Positions 32,730 to 42,921 of a stretch of DNA of 42,921 nt are shown in pieces. This DNA comes from a bacterium. Its GTDB lineage: Bacteria > Verrucomicrobiota > Verrucomicrobiia > Limisphaerales > UBA11358. Position 1 is the first letter of the stretch; the number at the start of each line of letters is the position of its first letter. The notes under the pieces were generated by a model, which was given only the letters and a program-made list of their open reading frames with translations, had not been told where the DNA came from and made no database searches. The DNA is taken from NCBI GenBank assembly GCA_021780375.1, contig JAJXYT010000184.1, positions 1-42,921 on the forward strand, given 5' to 3'. The translations under genes were made by a program, and so were the position numbers.

Positions 32730-33713
32730 GTGAAAAGTTATCCCGGAATCATTGACCGCATTCTTGAGGCGGTGCGCGCAAGCAAAACTTTTTGTGTGGT
32801 CGGGCACGTCCGGCCCGATGGCGATTGTGTGGGTTCACAACTCGGCCTGGCCCTGGCTTTGCAGAATGAAGGCAAAAGAGTGTTCTGCTGGAATGAAGAT
32901 TCCGTCCCGCAGAAATACAAGTTTCTCAACGACAAGGCGCTGTTTCAAAAACCCAAACGCGGCTTGAAGTTCGACTGCGTCATTGCCACGGATTGCGCGA
33001 GCTTTGAACGTTTGGGCACGGCGGGCCAGTGCGTCCTGCGCCGGAAAATCCTCATTAATATTGACCACCATGAAAGCAATACGCGTTACGGCGACCTCAA
33101 CTGGGTTTCGGCGCGCGAAGCGTCGTGCGGCGAGTTGATTTTTCGGCTGCTCAAAGTGGCGCGCTGGCCCATCACCCGGCCGATTGCCGACTGTCTCTTT
33201 ACCGCCGTTTCCACCGACACCGGTTCATTTCAATATGCCACGACGCGGCCCGGCACGCTTCACGTCGGCGCCGAACTGGTCACCCGCGGCGCGAACCTCG
33301 CCCGGATTTGCGACGAGGTTTACCAATCCTATCCGCTGTCCCGCGCGCGGCTGCTCAAACACATCTACAGCCGGTTCCGGCTGACGCACAACAATCGCAT
33401 TGCCTGGTTCTGGCTTAAGAAAATCGACTTTACGCGCACCGGCGCCGAGAGCGACGACACCGAAGGACTCATTGACCATATCCGCGAAATCGAGCCGGTC
33501 GTGGTGGCCTGCGTTTTTGAAGAAATTGAGCCGGAATTGACGCGTATCAGCCTGCGTTCCAAGAGTGACCGGATAAACGTGAGCGACATCGCCGAGCAGT
33601 TTGGTGGCGGCGGCCACCCGGCGGCGGCCGGGGCGCGCATCCCCGGCAAACCGCTTTCGGTGCAACGCCAGGTGATTGCCGCGGTCAAACGCGCATTGAA
33701 TTCCGCGAAATAG
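32730..33713 (+). CDS. DHH/DHHA1 phosphoesterase (NrnA-like nanoRNase/pAp phosphatase)
   Basis: A 327-residue cytoplasmic DHH-family enzyme. Motifs in order: VVGHVRPDGDCVGSQLG (motif I), IATDCAS (II), the name-giving NIDHHESNTRYGD (III), and in the C-terminal DHHA1 domain GGGGHPAAAGARI. NrnA-type members degrade 2-5 nt RNA and dephosphorylate pAp. The gene is commonly found between rbfA and truB. The start is a GTG two bases after the rbfA stop; an ATG overlapping it is immediately followed by a stop. Confidence 0.94.
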   Translation: MKSYPGIIDRILEAVRASKTFCVVGHVRPDGDCVGSQLGLALALQNEGKRVFCWNEDSVPQKYKFLNDKALFQKPKRGLKFDCVIATDCASFERLGTAGQCVLRRKILINIDHHESNTRYGDLNWVSAREASCGELIFRLLKVARWPITRPIADCLFTAVSTDTGSFQYATTRPGTLHVGAELVTRGANLARICDEVYQSYPLSRARLLKHIYSRFRLTHNNRIAWFWLKKIDFTRTGAESDDTEGLIDHIREIEPVVVACVFEEIEPELTRISLRSKSDRINVSDIAEQFGGGGHPAAAGARIPGKPLSVQRQVIAAVKRALNSAK

Positions 33714-33721
33714 TCCCGGTC

Positions 33722-34342
33722 ATGCAAATAAAGAAAGACCTGCTTTCTCACATGGAAGCAAATCATCCGCACTTTAAGTTCGCTTGGGCAAAATCCATTT
33801 TTTACAATTTTCAGCGAAGCCACAGTGACGGATTGTATGATTTTATTTTTTTTCAACGTGACGGAAAGTCCGGTGCCTTGGCCGTAGAGGTTGCCACCAC
33901 ATACGATCCGCTTTGGAAAGGATGTGGCGTTGGGGTCATGGGCAGAAATACCGGGCTCACTCATTTGAAATTTGGAAGGACGGGTTGGATCGAGGTTGAA
34001 CGCATTTGGTATTTTCACAGAAATTTAGAGCCCGAACTACAGATTACTCTAGCTGAGATCTCTGGAGATTTGAGGCTTTATGCAATGGATTACTTCAAAA
34101 AGTCGGCACAAATACTTCGTTCCGATCAATTGCTTCGTTTTGGATTTACGTTGCTTGCACGTATGAGGCTGGTTGACGAGAGCGAGCGCTTACAGCTTTC
34201 CACCGATTGGAAAAGCGGACGCTTGTTTGAAAATCACTTATACCAAAAGTATGAGACGGAGCTGCATGAATTTGCAGCCAAAGCCGGCATTCCATCAGAG
34301 CGCGTCCGCAAATACGCGGTGGACATGTTATTTTACTTGTGA
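33722..34342 (+). CDS. Orphan protein of unknown function inserted in the operon
   Basis: A 206-residue protein I do not recognise. It has no signal peptide or transmembrane segment and is rich in aromatic and charged residues (FAWAKSIFYNFQRSHSDGLYDFIFF, VEVATTYDPLW). The DFIFF...LAVEVATTYDP part is loosely like the core of a nuclease-type alpha/beta fold (D...E-x-A), but this is only a suggestion. Base composition is clearly more AT-rich than the flanking genes, and codon use differs, which suggests acquisition by transfer. It sits eight bases after the DHH gene and 25 bases before truB, in the same direction, so it is probably transcribed with them. Confidence 0.72.
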   Translation: MQIKKDLLSHMEANHPHFKFAWAKSIFYNFQRSHSDGLYDFIFFQRDGKSGALAVEVATTYDPLWKGCGVGVMGRNTGLTHLKFGRTGWIEVERIWYFHRNLEPELQITLAEISGDLRLYAMDYFKKSAQILRSDQLLRFGFTLLARMRLVDESERLQLSTDWKSGRLFENHLYQKYETELHEFAAKAGIPSERVRKYAVDMLFYL

Positions 34343-34367
34343 ACCTATTTCCAATTGAAATTTGATT

Positions 34368-35081
34368 ATGCAGGAATTTTCGGCACTCGACGGCGCCATT
34401 CTGATTGACAAGCCCGCCGGTCCCACGTCGCACGACGTGGTGGACGCGATTCGCCGCCGGTTCGGCATTAAAAAAGTCGGCCATTGCGGCACGCTCGACC
34501 CGAATGCGACCGGCCTCCTGGTTATTGTGCTCGGCCGCGGCACCAAGCTCTCGGAAAAGTTGATGGGCGGCGACAAGGTCTATGAAGGCACGGTTAAATT
34601 CGGGGAGGCGACGGATAGCTATGATGCCGACGGTGAGATTACCGAAATCAAACCCGTTCCGCCCCTGAAACTCGACCAGTTGAACGCCGCCGCCGCCGCC
34701 TTCGTTGGCGACCTGATGCAAACCCCGCCGATGGTTTCGGCGATAAAGAAGCAAGGTGTCCCGCTTTACAAACTGGCGCGCAAGGGGATTGAAGTTGTCC
34801 GCGAACCGCGATTGATTCACATTTACCATTTCGGTTTTACCGATTACCGCGAACCCCTGGGCTGGTTTAAAATTGCCTGCACCAAAGGCACTTATGTTCG
34901 CAGCCTGGCCCACGAGCTGGGCCGGAAAATCGGTTGCGGCGCGCATCTGGCCGCGCTCCGCCGCACCGCGTCCGGCAAATTTGACGCGGCTGAATCAACG
35001 CCGCTGGCCGAGGTTTTGAAATTGACGCCGGTGGAATTGGAGAAAAAGGTGGTCCCGTTTTTGAAACTGGCGCAGCCATGA
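34368..35081 (+). CDS. truB: tRNA pseudouridine-55 synthase
   Basis: A 237-residue TruB, which makes pseudouridine 55 in the T-loop of tRNAs. The start MQEFSALDGAILIDKPAGPTSHDVV gives the family's KPxGxTSH motif. The catalytic aspartate is Asp44 in GTLDPNATG. Later motifs are YEGTVKFGEATDSYDADGE and GTYVRSLAHELG. An in-frame TTG two codons upstream is less likely as start. The gene is a little short in the C-terminal (PUA-like) part, as in many bacteria outside Proteobacteria. It overlaps ribF by four bases (ATGA). Confidence 0.96.
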   Translation: MQEFSALDGAILIDKPAGPTSHDVVDAIRRRFGIKKVGHCGTLDPNATGLLVIVLGRGTKLSEKLMGGDKVYEGTVKFGEATDSYDADGEITEIKPVPPLKLDQLNAAAAAFVGDLMQTPPMVSAIKKQGVPLYKLARKGIEVVREPRLIHIYHFGFTDYREPLGWFKIACTKGTYVRSLAHELGRKIGCGAHLAALRRTASGKFDAAESTPLAEVLKLTPVELEKKVVPFLKLAQP

Positions 35082-36001
35082 ATGTCATTCACGCCGCAAA
35101 TGAGCTGAAGCCGGCCGGCCGCAAAGTGTGCCTGGCCATTGGTTTCTTTGACGGCGTCCATTTGGGGCACCAGCAAATCATCCGGCAAACCATTGCCGAC
35201 GCGCACGGGCACGATGCGCTCGCGCTCGTACTCACCTTCGATCGGCACCCGAACGCCGTGGTGGCTCCCGAACAGGTGCCGCCGCTGATTTATTCGTTGC
35301 CGCAAAAATTGCGGGCGATTGAGTCGCTCGGTGTGGATACCCTGCTGTTGATTCATTTTGACGAAAAATTCAGCCGGCAGACCGGCGAAGAATTTATCGG
35401 CCAGCTCGCGCAGGATATTGGACAAATCCAAAGCCTTTGCGTCGGCGCCGATTTCGTCTTCGGCCGCGGTCGCCGCGGGAATGTGTCCTTGCTCAAAAAA
35501 CTTGGCGGGGAAATGGGTTTCACCGTCCACGGGCTTGCCGCCGTTTCGTTGGCTGGCCAGGTTGTGAGCAGCACGCGCATTCGCGAACTTATTCAGGGAG
35601 GCGACCTTGATGCCGCCAGCCAAATGCTCGGGCGCCCCTATGCGATCTCGGGCCGGGTCATCAAAGGAAACCGTTTGGGCCAACAACTGGGTTTTCCGAC
35701 GGCCAATCTGGACACGACCGGCCGCCTGCTGCCGCCGAACGGCGTTTACGCTGGAATCGCAAATATCGAAGGAAACACCCATCGCGCTGGCATCAACATC
35801 GGATTCCGTCCGACGGTTGTCTCCGGCACGCAACTTGCTTATACTGAGGCACATCTATTGAATTTTAAGGGCGATCTTTATGACGAGGAATTAGAGCTCG
35901 AAATCGGGGAAAAATTGCGAGAAGAGAAGAAATTTTCATCCATAAAAGAATTACGTGAGCAAATTGCCCGCGATATCGCTGCGGTAGCCGCGAAGGCTTG
36001 A
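35078..36001 (+). CDS. ribF: Bifunctional riboflavin kinase/FAD synthetase
   Basis: A 307-residue RibF, which turns riboflavin into FMN and then FAD. The N-terminal adenylyltransferase domain has CLAIGFFDGVHLGHQQII (residues 18-35), with the nucleotide-binding HxGH, and SSTRIREL near 168. The C-terminal kinase domain has GNRLGQQLGFPTANLD and YEDELELEIG-like text (YDEELELEIGEKLREEKKF). Length and two-domain layout are standard. It is the last gene of the nusA operon. Confidence 0.97.
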   Translation: MNVIHAANELKPAGRKVCLAIGFFDGVHLGHQQIIRQTIADAHGHDALALVLTFDRHPNAVVAPEQVPPLIYSLPQKLRAIESLGVDTLLLIHFDEKFSRQTGEEFIGQLAQDIGQIQSLCVGADFVFGRGRRGNVSLLKKLGGEMGFTVHGLAAVSLAGQVVSSTRIRELIQGGDLDAASQMLGRPYAISGRVIKGNRLGQQLGFPTANLDTTGRLLPPNGVYAGIANIEGNTHRAGINIGFRPTVVSGTQLAYTEAHLLNFKGDLYDEELELEIGEKLREEKKFSSIKELREQIARDIAAVAAKA

Positions 36002-36005
36002 TTTG

Positions 36006-36034
36006 TTGTAACCAATGTATTATTAGAATATTAT
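36006..36034 (+). promoter_or_regulatory. Candidate promoter of rpoD
   Basis: TTGTAA (36006-36011), exactly 17 bases, then TATTAT (36029-36034), within a markedly AT-rich patch that begins straight after the ribF stop. It implies a leader of about 240 bases before rpoD. The rest of that leader (36035-36280) shows no gene. Confidence 0.45.
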
Positions 36035-36280
36035 AACTTACATTGAGGCTGAAAATTTAGCCAATCCAGGCCCTTTTTGATTATTCATACCAGGATACGA
36101 TTCTGCTTGAATTACCCAGGAAAGGGGTTAAAGTGGCGGCGCGTCGGTCTTCTGGTGTTCGAGAGGTCTCCCGAAGTTTATTGGGCGAGTGAGAGTTGTG
36201 CAAAGACGACGCGAACTCGTGGGGTGGAAACTTTGTGAATTTTCCTGAACCAAAACGAGTTAATGCAGGTCTGATTACTT

Positions 36281-38179
<1,899 letters not shown>

Positions 38180-38186
38180 GGTCCAA

Positions 38187-38277
38187 TTTATGATTTGTGA
38201 TCTATGATTGATGATTTGGCTGGGCGATCGGCGCATAGGAAAAATCATAAATCGAAAATCATAAATCATAGATGAAA
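38187..38277. repeat. Degenerate 7-base repeat tract 4, forming a large inverted repeat
   Basis: Thirteen consecutive 7-base units in one phase. The left block (38187-38214) is of the TTTATGA type, the middle is GC-rich, and the right block (38243-38270) is of the AATCATA type. The two blocks are near-complementary over about 32 positions with around six mismatches, so the RNA could fold into one long hairpin between rpoD and the next gene. The last unit touches the ATG at 38277. Confidence 0.75.
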
Positions 38278-38957
38278 TGAAGGTTACTTACTACGGACAC
38301 GCCTGTTTTTCGGTTGTGGCCGGCGGCAAGACGCTCCTGTTCGACCCGTTCATTTCCGGCAATCCGCTGGCCAAAGCCATCGAGGCATCGTCACTGCGGG
38401 CGGATTTCATTCTCGTCTCCCATGGGCACGACGACCATGTGGGTGACACGGTGGAAATCGCCAAACGCACCAACGCACTGGTGATTGCCGGGTTCGAGGT
38501 GGGCGAATGGTTGCTCAAACAGGGCGCTCCACGGGTGCACCATCTGAATCAGGGTGGCGGGTTCAACTTCGATTTCGGCCGGGTTAAATATGTCAACGCC
38601 ATCCATTCCAGTACGATGCCCGATGGCTCCGCCGGGGGCAATCCGGGTGGTTTTGTGGTGGAAAGCGAAGACGGAAATTTTTATTTCTCCGGCGACACTG
38701 CGTTGACGATGGACATGAAACTCATCGGTGAATCCACCAGACTGAAGTTTGCCGCGCTGTGCCTCGGCGACAATTTCACGATGGGGCCGGACGATGCCGT
38801 GAAGGCCGCGGAATTCGTCCGCTGCAACGAAATTCTCGGCGTCCATTTCGATACCTTTCCGCCGATCAAAATCGACCACGGCCTTGCCATCGGAAAATTC
38901 CGGGCCGCGGGGAAAACCCTGCATTTGCTGCGTCCGGGCGAGGCCCATGATTTCTAA
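38277..38957 (+). CDS. UPF0173-type metallo-beta-lactamase-fold hydrolase
   Basis: A 226-residue cytoplasmic protein of the UPF0173 group (YtkL-like). It has the metal-binding SHGHDDHVGD motif at about 48-57, an N-terminal YYGHACF, FSGDTALTMDM around 140, and a final His in GVHFDTFPPI. These are the metal ligands of the metallo-beta-lactamase fold. The exact substrate of the family is not settled. It converges with the permease gene on the other strand, with two bases between the stop codons. Confidence 0.92.
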   Translation: MKVTYYGHACFSVVAGGKTLLFDPFISGNPLAKAIEASSLRADFILVSHGHDDHVGDTVEIAKRTNALVIAGFEVGEWLLKQGAPRVHHLNQGGGFNFDFGRVKYVNAIHSSTMPDGSAGGNPGGFVVESEDGNFYFSGDTALTMDMKLIGESTRLKFAALCLGDNFTMGPDDAVKAAEFVRCNEILGVHFDTFPPIKIDHGLAIGKFRAAGKTLHLLRPGEAHDF

Positions 38958-38959
38958 AA

Positions 38960-40939
38960 TCACACCTGAATCGGCAGGATAAGCATCGGCCAGCCGTTCT
39001 GGTAGAGCCGCCGCTGCAGTTCAAAGACGGTGTGGTTGTGCAACCAACGCGTCAAAAAACTTTCGTCCTTAAACACCAGTTGCCCCGCAAAAAATTGCGA
39101 CTGGGGAAAACGGTGGGCGACTTCCTCGCAGAGTTTGGCCGCTTCGTCCGCCACATCCGTGCCGATGCCGAAGTGCGCCTCGGCGTAAAAGCCCTGGCGA
39201 CGCATGTAAGCGGCGTAACGTTCCACCTCGCGGCGCGAGTGTTCGCGAAGGTTTTCGACTTCGCGAACCCCCTTGAAATTTCCGGCGTCCAGCACGCCCA
39301 CCTGCAAAAAGACAAAATTTTGATAGACTTTGGGGAACATCCGGATCACCGCCAGCAACGTGTGCAGGCCCAGTCCGTTAAAACCGTTGACCAGAAAAAC
39401 GGCCGTGCGCGCGTTGGGATCACACTTCGCCCCGGGACCTTTATCGGTGGCGTTGTCCCGGTCGAGGTTGGCGACGACAACGAGTTCGTTGAGCCGTTGC
39501 AATTGGTGTTGCGTCTGCTTGTAATGGCGCTTGATCCAAAACGCCGCGCCGATCAACAGCCCGGTGACCAATATCGTCGCCCAGCCGCCTTCGGAAAATT
39601 TGACGACGCACAATGAGATCAAAATGCCGCCGGTCAGCAGCATCCCGAAACCGTTCAGGAATAATTTCCTTTTCCAGGCCGGCTGGCGCGTGCGCTCGAA
39701 CCACCAATGCCGCACCATGCCCAGTTGCGAAAGCGTGAAGGTAATGAAGACGTTGATGCTGTAAAGCACCACCAGGATGCTCACGGCCGCCTGGGTGAAA
39801 AAAACCACCACCAGCGCCGCCGCGCCCATCAACAGCACGCCGTTTTGGGTCACGAGCCGGTCGCTGAGCGAGGCAAAGCGCGTGGGCATCCAGCGGTCCA
39901 CCGCCATGTTGGCCAGCACGCGCGGGCCGCCCAGAAATCCGGTTTGCGCCGCAATAAAGAGCAGCGCGGCGGATGAAGCGAGCGCGGCGATGACAAACCC
40001 GTGCGCCAGTATCGGCGGCCAGGACAGGGTGATTTGCTCGAACAACACCGCGTTCAGCGTCTTGCCCGCCACCGGCTGGACCCGAAAGAGCAGATACACC
40101 AGCAACAAACCACCGACCACCAGCGCGAGCGACGTGCCCATGTAAGCCATCGTGCGTTTGCCGGTTTGCACCCGCGGCTCGCGCAAGGCGGACACGCTGT
40201 TGCTGACCGCCTCAATGCCGGTGTAGGTGCCCGCGCCCATGCTGTAGGATTGCAGGATCACCACAATAAGCCCCCACAACCCGATTTGGGTATAATCCGT
40301 GTGCACGTCGGATGCCAGTCCGTGGACGACATTGGGCAAGGCGCTCGCGTGCGCGACAATGCCATAAGCAATGCCGACAGCGTAGGAAATGACGAACAGA
40401 AAAAACACCGGCACCCACACCAGCACCGATTCCCTGACGCCGCGCAAATTGAGCAGCGTGAGCAGGCCAATGCCCACCGCGGCAAACGCCGTTTTGTATT
40501 CCAGCCAGCTTTCCGGCAACAGGCTGAACATCGCATCGGTACCGCTGGCCACGCTGATGGCAATCGTCAGGATGTAATCCCCGATCAACGCGCAGCCCGA
40601 GACGACGCCCGCCGTCGGTGACAACAATTTGCTGGCCACCACGTACCCGCCGCCGCCGCCGGGAAACGCCTCGATAATTTGCGAGTAGCTCGCGCAAATG
40701 ACCACGATGGTAATCATGGTCGCTGCCGCGACAAACAGACTCAGAAAGGTGTGATTCCCCAGGGCGAGATATGCCGTCTCCGGGCCGTAGCACGAAGAGG
40801 ATAAACCGTCCGCCCCCAGGCCGACCCACGCAAACAACGCAATCAGCGATGTTTTATGAAACATTTTCGTGTCATAAAAATTTCGCGACCGTCCAATGGC
40901 CAGGTTTTTCACCGCAACGAACCATTCGCGCAGATTCAT
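38960..40939 (-). CDS. APC-superfamily permease with C-terminal soluble domain
   Basis: A 659-residue transporter. About twelve transmembrane helices occupy residues 30-490, opening with SLIALFAWVGLGADGLSSSCYGPE and YSQIIEAFPGGGGGYVVAS, the helix 1 and 3 signatures of amino-acid/polyamine/organocation permeases. From about 510 to the end is a soluble cytoplasmic domain (ARTAVFLVNGFNGLGLHTLL...FFAGQLVF...MLILPIQV) that may be regulatory. The substrate cannot be named; amino acids or cations are possible. ATG at 40939 is chosen because the paralogue has the same N-terminus, though the frame is open to 41050. Confidence 0.87.
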   Translation of the reverse strand: MNLREWFVAVKNLAIGRSRNFYDTKMFHKTSLIALFAWVGLGADGLSSSCYGPETAYLALGNHTFLSLFVAAATMITIVVICASYSQIIEAFPGGGGGYVVASKLLSPTAGVVSGCALIGDYILTIAISVASGTDAMFSLLPESWLEYKTAFAAVGIGLLTLLNLRGVRESVLVWVPVFFLFVISYAVGIAYGIVAHASALPNVVHGLASDVHTDYTQIGLWGLIVVILQSYSMGAGTYTGIEAVSNSVSALREPRVQTGKRTMAYMGTSLALVVGGLLLVYLLFRVQPVAGKTLNAVLFEQITLSWPPILAHGFVIAALASSAALLFIAAQTGFLGGPRVLANMAVDRWMPTRFASLSDRLVTQNGVLLMGAAALVVVFFTQAAVSILVVLYSINVFITFTLSQLGMVRHWWFERTRQPAWKRKLFLNGFGMLLTGGILISLCVVKFSEGGWATILVTGLLIGAAFWIKRHYKQTQHQLQRLNELVVVANLDRDNATDKGPGAKCDPNARTAVFLVNGFNGLGLHTLLAVIRMFPKVYQNFVFLQVGVLDAGNFKGVREVENLREHSRREVERYAAYMRRQGFYAEAHFGIGTDVADEAAKLCEEVAHRFPQSQFFAGQLVFKDESFLTRWLHNHTVFELQRRLYQNGWPMLILPIQV

Positions 40940-41124
40940 AAACGTTATTACCGTTTCGTCATTATCCGGTCCAAACCAGTCTTGCCCGAGGTTGTGCCTA
41001 CAAGGCGTTGATTCAAGCAGAAACGGTGCAGATTTACAGCCTAAAACCACGAGGCCGGCGCAAACGTTTAACCTGTTCCCCGCAAAGAGGACAAATGAAT
41101 TTCGGGATGTGGTGGTACAGAAAA

Positions 41125-42663
41125 TTACACCTGGATCGGCAGAATGAACAGGGGCCGGCCGTTTTGGTAGAGCCGGCGTTGCAATTCAAACACGGTGTAG
41201 TTGTGCAGCCAGCGGGTCAACAGGTTTTCATCTTTGAACACCAGTTGGCCGGCGAAGAATTGCGCCTGCGAAAGACGTTGCGCGACCTTTTCGCACAGTT
41301 GGGCCGCTTCTTCCGCCACGTCTGTGCCCACCGCAAAATGGGCCTCGGCGTAAAATCCCCGCTGCCGCATGTACGCCGCGTATCGTTCCAATTCGCGCCG
41401 GGAATGATCCCGGAGATTTTCCACCTCCGCCGCACCCTTGAAACTGCCCGCGTCCACCACCCCGACCTGGAGGAAAACATAATTCTGATAGACCCTGGGA
41501 AACATCCGGATGATTGCCAGCAGCGTGTGTAGTCCCAGCCCGTTGAAGCCGTTGACCAGGAACACGGCGGTGCGGGCGTCGGGATGGCAAGCGGGCGCGC
41601 CAGAGTCCATGATGCCGGTCCGGTTCATGTCCGCAGCGGCGACCAGTTCATCGAGCCGTTGCAACTGGGTTTGCGTCCGCCGGTAATGGCGTTTGATTCC
41701 AAAGGCCGCGGCAATCAGGACGCCGGTGACGAGCAACGTCACCCAGCCGCCCGCAAAAAACTTGAAGATGCAGAGTGAAATCAAAATGCCCCCGGTCATC
41801 AGCAAACCGAAGCCGTTGATGAGCAGTTTGCGTTTCCAGGCCGGTTCCCGTCCGCGGTTGAGCCACCAGTGGCGCACCATGCCGAGTTGGGACAGGCTGA
41901 AGGTGACGAAGACGTTGATGCTGTAAAGGATAATGAGCGTGTCCACGGCTGCACGGCAAAGCAGCAAGACAATCAGTGTCGCCAGGCCCATGAGCAGAAT
42001 GCCGTTTTGGGTCACGAGCCGGTCGCTGAGCGAGGCAAAGCGAGTGGGCATCCAGCGGTCCGCCGCCATGTTGGCCAGAACGCGTGGTCCGTCGAGAAAA
42101 CCGGTTTCCGCGGCGATGAACAGCAGCAAGGCGGCCGAGGCCAGGGCGGCGAACATGAACATTTTTGCCGCCGGGGCCGGCCAGGCCGAAGTCATTTGCC
42201 CGAACAAAACAGCGTTCAGGGTTTTTCCCTCGACGGGCGTCACGTGATACAGCAGGTACGCCAGCAGCAGTCCGCCGACCAGGAGTGCCAGGGAAGCCCC
42301 CATGTAAATCATCGTGCGCTTGCCCGTGCGCACACGTGGTTTGCGCAGGAAGGGCAAGCCGTTGCTGGCGACAAGATAACCACCGCCGCCGGCCGGAAAA
42401 TGTTCGATAATTTGCGAATAGCTCGCACAAATGACAACGATGGTCAGAATCACCGCCGCGGCCACAAACAAACTCAAACCGGTGTGTGCGCCGAGGGCCA
42501 GGAACACGGATTCCGGGCCGTAGCCCGACGATGAGACCGGGTCGGCACCCAGACCCACCCAGGCGAACATGGCAATGAGCGAAGCCCGATGAAAAAGTTT
42601 CTGGTCGGAAAAATTTTTAGCCCGACCAATCACCACGTTTTTCGCCAAACCAAGCACATTCAT
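41125..42663 (-). CDS. APC-superfamily permease paralogue with a large in-frame deletion
   Basis: A 512-residue tandem paralogue of the permease at 38960-40939, alike over the N-terminus, the C-terminal helices and the soluble domain, ending in the same ILPIQV. After the conserved GGGGYLVAS it jumps straight to NGLPFLRKPRVRTGKRT. About 143 residues present in the paralogue (roughly helices 4-8) are missing. The frame is kept and no stop occurs. Losing about five helices from the transport core should abolish normal transport, so this may be a decaying copy or have another role. ATG at 42663 is chosen over a TTG two codons upstream. Confidence 0.75.
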   Translation of the reverse strand: MNVLGLAKNVVIGRAKNFSDQKLFHRASLIAMFAWVGLGADPVSSSGYGPESVFLALGAHTGLSLFVAAAVILTIVVICASYSQIIEHFPAGGGGYLVASNGLPFLRKPRVRTGKRTMIYMGASLALLVGGLLLAYLLYHVTPVEGKTLNAVLFGQMTSAWPAPAAKMFMFAALASAALLLFIAAETGFLDGPRVLANMAADRWMPTRFASLSDRLVTQNGILLMGLATLIVLLLCRAAVDTLIILYSINVFVTFSLSQLGMVRHWWLNRGREPAWKRKLLINGFGLLMTGGILISLCIFKFFAGGWVTLLVTGVLIAAAFGIKRHYRRTQTQLQRLDELVAAADMNRTGIMDSGAPACHPDARTAVFLVNGFNGLGLHTLLAIIRMFPRVYQNYVFLQVGVVDAGSFKGAAEVENLRDHSRRELERYAAYMRQRGFYAEAHFAVGTDVAEEAAQLCEKVAQRLSQAQFFAGQLVFKDENLLTRWLHNYTVFELQRRLYQNGRPLFILPIQV

Positions 42664-42921
42664 AAACAAAGGACCGCGCGGCGCTTTTGGGCGCCGTTAA
42701 GTTCAAGTCTGGGTGAACGTGGAAGCCGCGGACTTCGCGGCTCAGAGGCTCGCCCTTCCAAATGCCTGCGAGATTAGCTGTCGGGCTCGGCCTTGAAAGT
42801 GGCCTGGGTTCGCGTTACCGCGCTCCGTTCGCCCCGTCCGAATTGCTTCGGATTTTGGGTCTCCCGCGTCCGGTTTCAGGAAGGAAGCCGGACCTCGGCT
42901 GCAACGCGCAAAGTAAAATAC
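42664..42921. other. Upstream region of the permease pair
   Basis: No gene seen to the window edge. A 7-bp hairpin AGCCGCG-GACTT-CGCGGCT lies at 42724-42742 and resembles the small dispersed hairpins elsewhere. The promoter of the minus-strand permeases should lie here, but no clear hexamers were found. Confidence 0.35.

Overview
The window looks like a chromosomal piece of a GC-rich Gram-negative bacterium, most likely of the phylum Verrucomicrobiota (Pedosphaera/Limisphaerales-like). The reasons are a PEP-CTERM secreted protein, system II cytochrome c maturation (ResB/CcsA), the style of the housekeeping genes, and intergenic DNA full of degenerate 7-base repeats. This placement is inference, since no marker search could be run.

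Layout. 1-2.4 kb: 3' end of rho, then hemA with a structured leader. 2.4-11.8 kb: two nine-heme secreted cytochromes, a membrane-anchored coiled-coil protein (minus strand), an octaheme MtrA/DmsE-like lipoprotein cytochrome and an MtrB/PioB-like outer-membrane barrel. 11.8-15.1 kb: repeat-rich minus-strand region with a PEP-CTERM beta-propeller-like protein, a frameshifted PEP-CTERM remnant, a dead parD/parE toxin-antitoxin remnant, and a MauE/DoxX-rhodanese pair. 15.2-21.0 kb: two paralogous monoheme cytochromes with matching promoters, a tetraheme/4x[4Fe-4S]/NrfD quinone-interacting module, and a seven-heme NapC/ImcH-like inner-membrane cytochrome. 21.1-25.3 kb: a two-domain lipoprotein translationally coupled to resB and ccsA. 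25.9-28.2 kb: a GH92 mannosidase. 28.4-36.0 kb: the nusA-infB-rbfA-DHH-(orphan)-truB-ribF translation operon. 36.0-39 kb: rpoD and a UPF0173 metallo-beta-lactamase-fold hydrolase. 39-42.7 kb: two tandem APC-type permeases on the minus strand, one with a large internal deletion.

How it fits together. From 2.4 to 25.3 kb the genes supply almost every part of an extracellular electron-transfer chain: quinol oxidation at the inner membrane (NrfD/FeS/tetraheme module and ImcH-like cytochrome), small periplasmic carriers (two monoheme cytochromes), an outer-membrane conduit (octaheme cytochrome plus cysteine-free barrel), probable surface nonaheme cytochromes, and heme supply and attachment (hemA, resB, ccsA). 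I count 39 heme-binding motifs in seven proteins. The direction of flow (metal or electrode reduction, or oxidation of an external donor) cannot be read from the sequence.

The non-coding DNA carries a second signal. At least four intergenic tracts are built on a strict 7-base period with different sequences in each tract, and there are scattered short hairpins, several with tetraloops.
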